Shown one piece after another: positions 62,389 to 64,000 of a stretch of DNA of 64,000 nucleotides (positions are counted from its first letter, which is position 1; every line of letters starts with the position of its first letter). A program made the translations under genes and the position numbers. The DNA comes from Chloroflexi bacterium CFX4 (GTDB lineage Bacteria; Chloroflexota; Anaerolineae; Aggregatilineales; UBA2796). The notes beneath the pieces are model-generated. The model did not search any database. It had not been told where the DNA came from and was given only the letters and a program-made list of their open reading frames with translations. The stretch lies in the NCBI GenBank assembly GCA_021404685.1, contig QWHC01000002.1:186001-250000 (forward strand), written 5' to 3'.

Positions 62389-63984
62389 CTAGAGCGTGGG
62401 CAGGGTGATTTGCGCGGCGTGCCGCACAAAATCGAGGGCGCGGAACTGCTCCAGCAGCGGATCAGGCAGCGGTTGGTCAAGCGTCAGCACGGTGAGCGTC
62501 TGCCCGCCTTTGGTAGCCCGCCCGGTACGCCATGCCGCGATGTTGATCCCATTCTCGCCCAGAAGCGTGCCGACCCTGCCGATCACGCCCGGCACGTCAT
62601 AGCTGCCAAAGACCAACAGCACGCCGCTTGGCACAAAATCGCTGCGATAGTCGTCAATCTGGACGATGCGCGGCTCACGCCGATTGAACAGCGCGCCGCT
62701 GATCACCTGACCGCCGCCGCCTTCCCAATGCACCTGGCAAGAGACGAGGTTTGTGTAGTCCACCACGTCTAAGCCCTTGGTCTGCGTGACGTGAATGCCG
62801 CGTTCCATCGCCACCAACGGCGCATTAATGTAGTTGACGCTCTCGCCAAGCACCGGCGCCAACATGCCTTTCAGCAATGCGACGGTCAGCGGTTTCACCA
62901 GTCCATCTAATTCCTCGCCCTTGTATTCGACCGCCACACGCCGAATCCGCCCACGCGCCATGTAGTGGTGCAGCGCGCCGATCCGTTCGGCAAGGCGCAG
63001 ATAGGGCTGCATGGCGTCAAAGGCGCGCCCCGGCATGAAGGGCATGTTCACGATGTTGCGGTAATCGGTGCCGTGCAGCGCATCATAGACTTGGCGCGCA
63101 ATCTGCATACTGAGATCGCGCTGTGCCTCTAAGGTTGCATCGCCCATGTGTGGCGTGTGGATGACGTTTGGCAAGCCAATCAGCGGCGAGTCTTGCGGCG
63201 GCTCCACAGCGAATACATCGAGCGCAGCGCCGCCAATGCGCCCTGATCGCAGCGCCGCGATCAAGGCTGCCTCATCAATCACGCTGCCATGCGCCGCGTT
63301 GATAAGCCGCGCACCGGCTTTGATGATGCTAAATGCCTCTGCATTCAACAGATTCGCCGTTTCCGGTGTGTAGGCGCAGTGAATGCTGATGAAATCGCTG
63401 CGGCGCAGCAGTTCCTCAAAGCCGACCAGCTTGACGCGCAGATCGGCAAGGTGTGCCTCTGCCACATATGGATCGTAGGCGATCACATCCATGCCAAAGG
63501 CGGCGGCACGCTCTGCGACGCGCCTTCCAACGCGCCCAATGCCGATGATGCCCAGCAGCTTGCCATACAACTCCGTCCCCATATGCGCTTGGCGCAGCCA
63601 CAAGCCGCGCCCAACTTCCAGATGCGCCGTGATGACCTGCCGCGCCAAAGCCAGCATCAACGCAAAGGTATACTCAGCCGTCGAGATCGCATTCACGCCC
63701 GGCGTATGCATCACCATGACGCCGCGTGCCGTCGCCGCTTCCATATCAATGCCTGCCAAGCCAACACCAACGCGCCCAACGACCTTCAGGCGCTTGGCAT
63801 TCGCCAGCAAATCGGCGTCTACCGTCAGATCGTCGCGGATGATCAGCCCGTCTGCCTCGCTGAGCGCCTTAGCGACCTCAGCCCGTTCAGGCGGCAAAAT
63901 CCGCACCTCAATGCCTTCGGCACGCCGCAAAAAGTCAAGCGCTTCGCTGGTAAGTGCTGTCGTGACCAGAATTGTGTAGCTCAT
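62389..63984 (-). CDS. serA: D-3-phosphoglycerate dehydrogenase
   Basis: The 531-residue protein has the NAD-binding motif GIGRVGRRVAERA (about 150), catalytic Arg, Glu and His (HCAYTPETANLLN; NAAHGSVIDEAAL; HTPHMGDATLEA), an intervening domain and a C-terminal ACT domain (VLLVFGSYDVPGVIGRVGTLL). It is the long form, allosterically controlled by serine. It makes the first step of serine synthesis. Confidence 0.96.
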   Translation of the reverse strand: MSYTILVTTALTSEALDFLRRAEGIEVRILPPERAEVAKALSEADGLIIRDDLTVDADLLANAKRLKVVGRVGVGLAGIDMEAATARGVMVMHTPGVNAISTAEYTFALMLALARQVITAHLEVGRGLWLRQAHMGTELYGKLLGIIGIGRVGRRVAERAAAFGMDVIAYDPYVAEAHLADLRVKLVGFEELLRRSDFISIHCAYTPETANLLNAEAFSIIKAGARLINAAHGSVIDEAALIAALRSGRIGGAALDVFAVEPPQDSPLIGLPNVIHTPHMGDATLEAQRDLSMQIARQVYDALHGTDYRNIVNMPFMPGRAFDAMQPYLRLAERIGALHHYMARGRIRRVAVEYKGEELDGLVKPLTVALLKGMLAPVLGESVNYINAPLVAMERGIHVTQTKGLDVVDYTNLVSCQVHWEGGGGQVISGALFNRREPRIVQIDDYRSDFVPSGVLLVFGSYDVPGVIGRVGTLLGENGINIAAWRTGRATKGGQTLTVLTLDQPLPDPLLEQFRALDFVRHAAQITLPTL

Positions 63985-64000
63985 CGCGTTTTGGTGTTCC

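Overview
The window is about 60% GC, gene-dense and encodes almost only housekeeping and transport proteins. Several traits together suggest a member of the phylum Chloroflexota, probably the Anaerolineae side: SpoVS without other sporulation genes, RNase J, a 7TM-HD phosphohydrolase, a PpiC protein with a long Thr/Pro linker, XisH/XisI pairs, and Gram-positive-like sigma-A promoters and a LexA-type box. This is an inference; there is no rRNA gene to confirm it. I see no tRNA, no CRISPR array, no complete insertion sequence and no prophage.

Layout. 1-2020 (minus) is the 5' part of a STAND-type ATPase with TPR repeats. It is divergent from a five-gene plus-strand operon (2283-8895): membrane-fusion protein, anchored protein, MacB-like ATPase, MacB/FtsX-like permease and a protein made of two fused periplasmic-binding domains. 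A 42-bp nested palindrome lies between them. 8961-14022 (minus) holds manC, dprA and mutS. 14344-16791 (plus) is rpsF-ssb-rpsR-ppiC, behind a candidate S6:S18-binding leader. 16861-21106 (minus) holds RNase J (with a long hairpin in its 5' UTR), an alpha/beta hydrolase whose nucleophile serine is glycine, a peroxiredoxin remnant, a PHP phosphoesterase and spoVS. 21504-25073 (plus) is a sugar ABC importer without its ATPase. 25292-30184 (plus) is yqeY, pgpH-like, ybeY, dgkA and an AI-2E-family permease.

30214-32127 (minus) holds rtcB and a second ssb, whose promoter contains a GAAC-N4-GTTC box. 32306-38385 (plus) is yajC, murJ, dtd, an AAA ATPase, an orphan trpB and a methyltransferase. 38556-39774 is an ASCH-domain gene followed by a conserved gene broken by an in-frame TAG. 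39923-41233 is a divergent hisD paralogue, followed by a terminator and a probable 6S RNA. 41559-42954 (minus) is a four-gene xisH-xisI-xisH-xisI operon showing gene conversion and loss of a nuclease motif. 43078-48990 is a 1970-residue alpha-2-macroglobulin. 49051-54493 (minus) is a complete histidine-degradation operon (hutG-hutU-hutI-hutH), every junction of which overlaps. Then come acs, an S1-domain protein, VKOR, moeA, an M50 peptidase, an endonuclease IV-like protein, a toxin-antitoxin pair frameshifted in both genes, and serA.

The best candidates for new biology are the duplicated XisH/XisI operon, the efflux operon with its fused double binding protein, the ASCH plus amber-split pair, and several RNA or operator elements (6S RNA, S6:S18 leader, RNase J 5' UTR rod, nested palindrome, LexA-type box). 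All calls come from reading the sequence; no database search was run.
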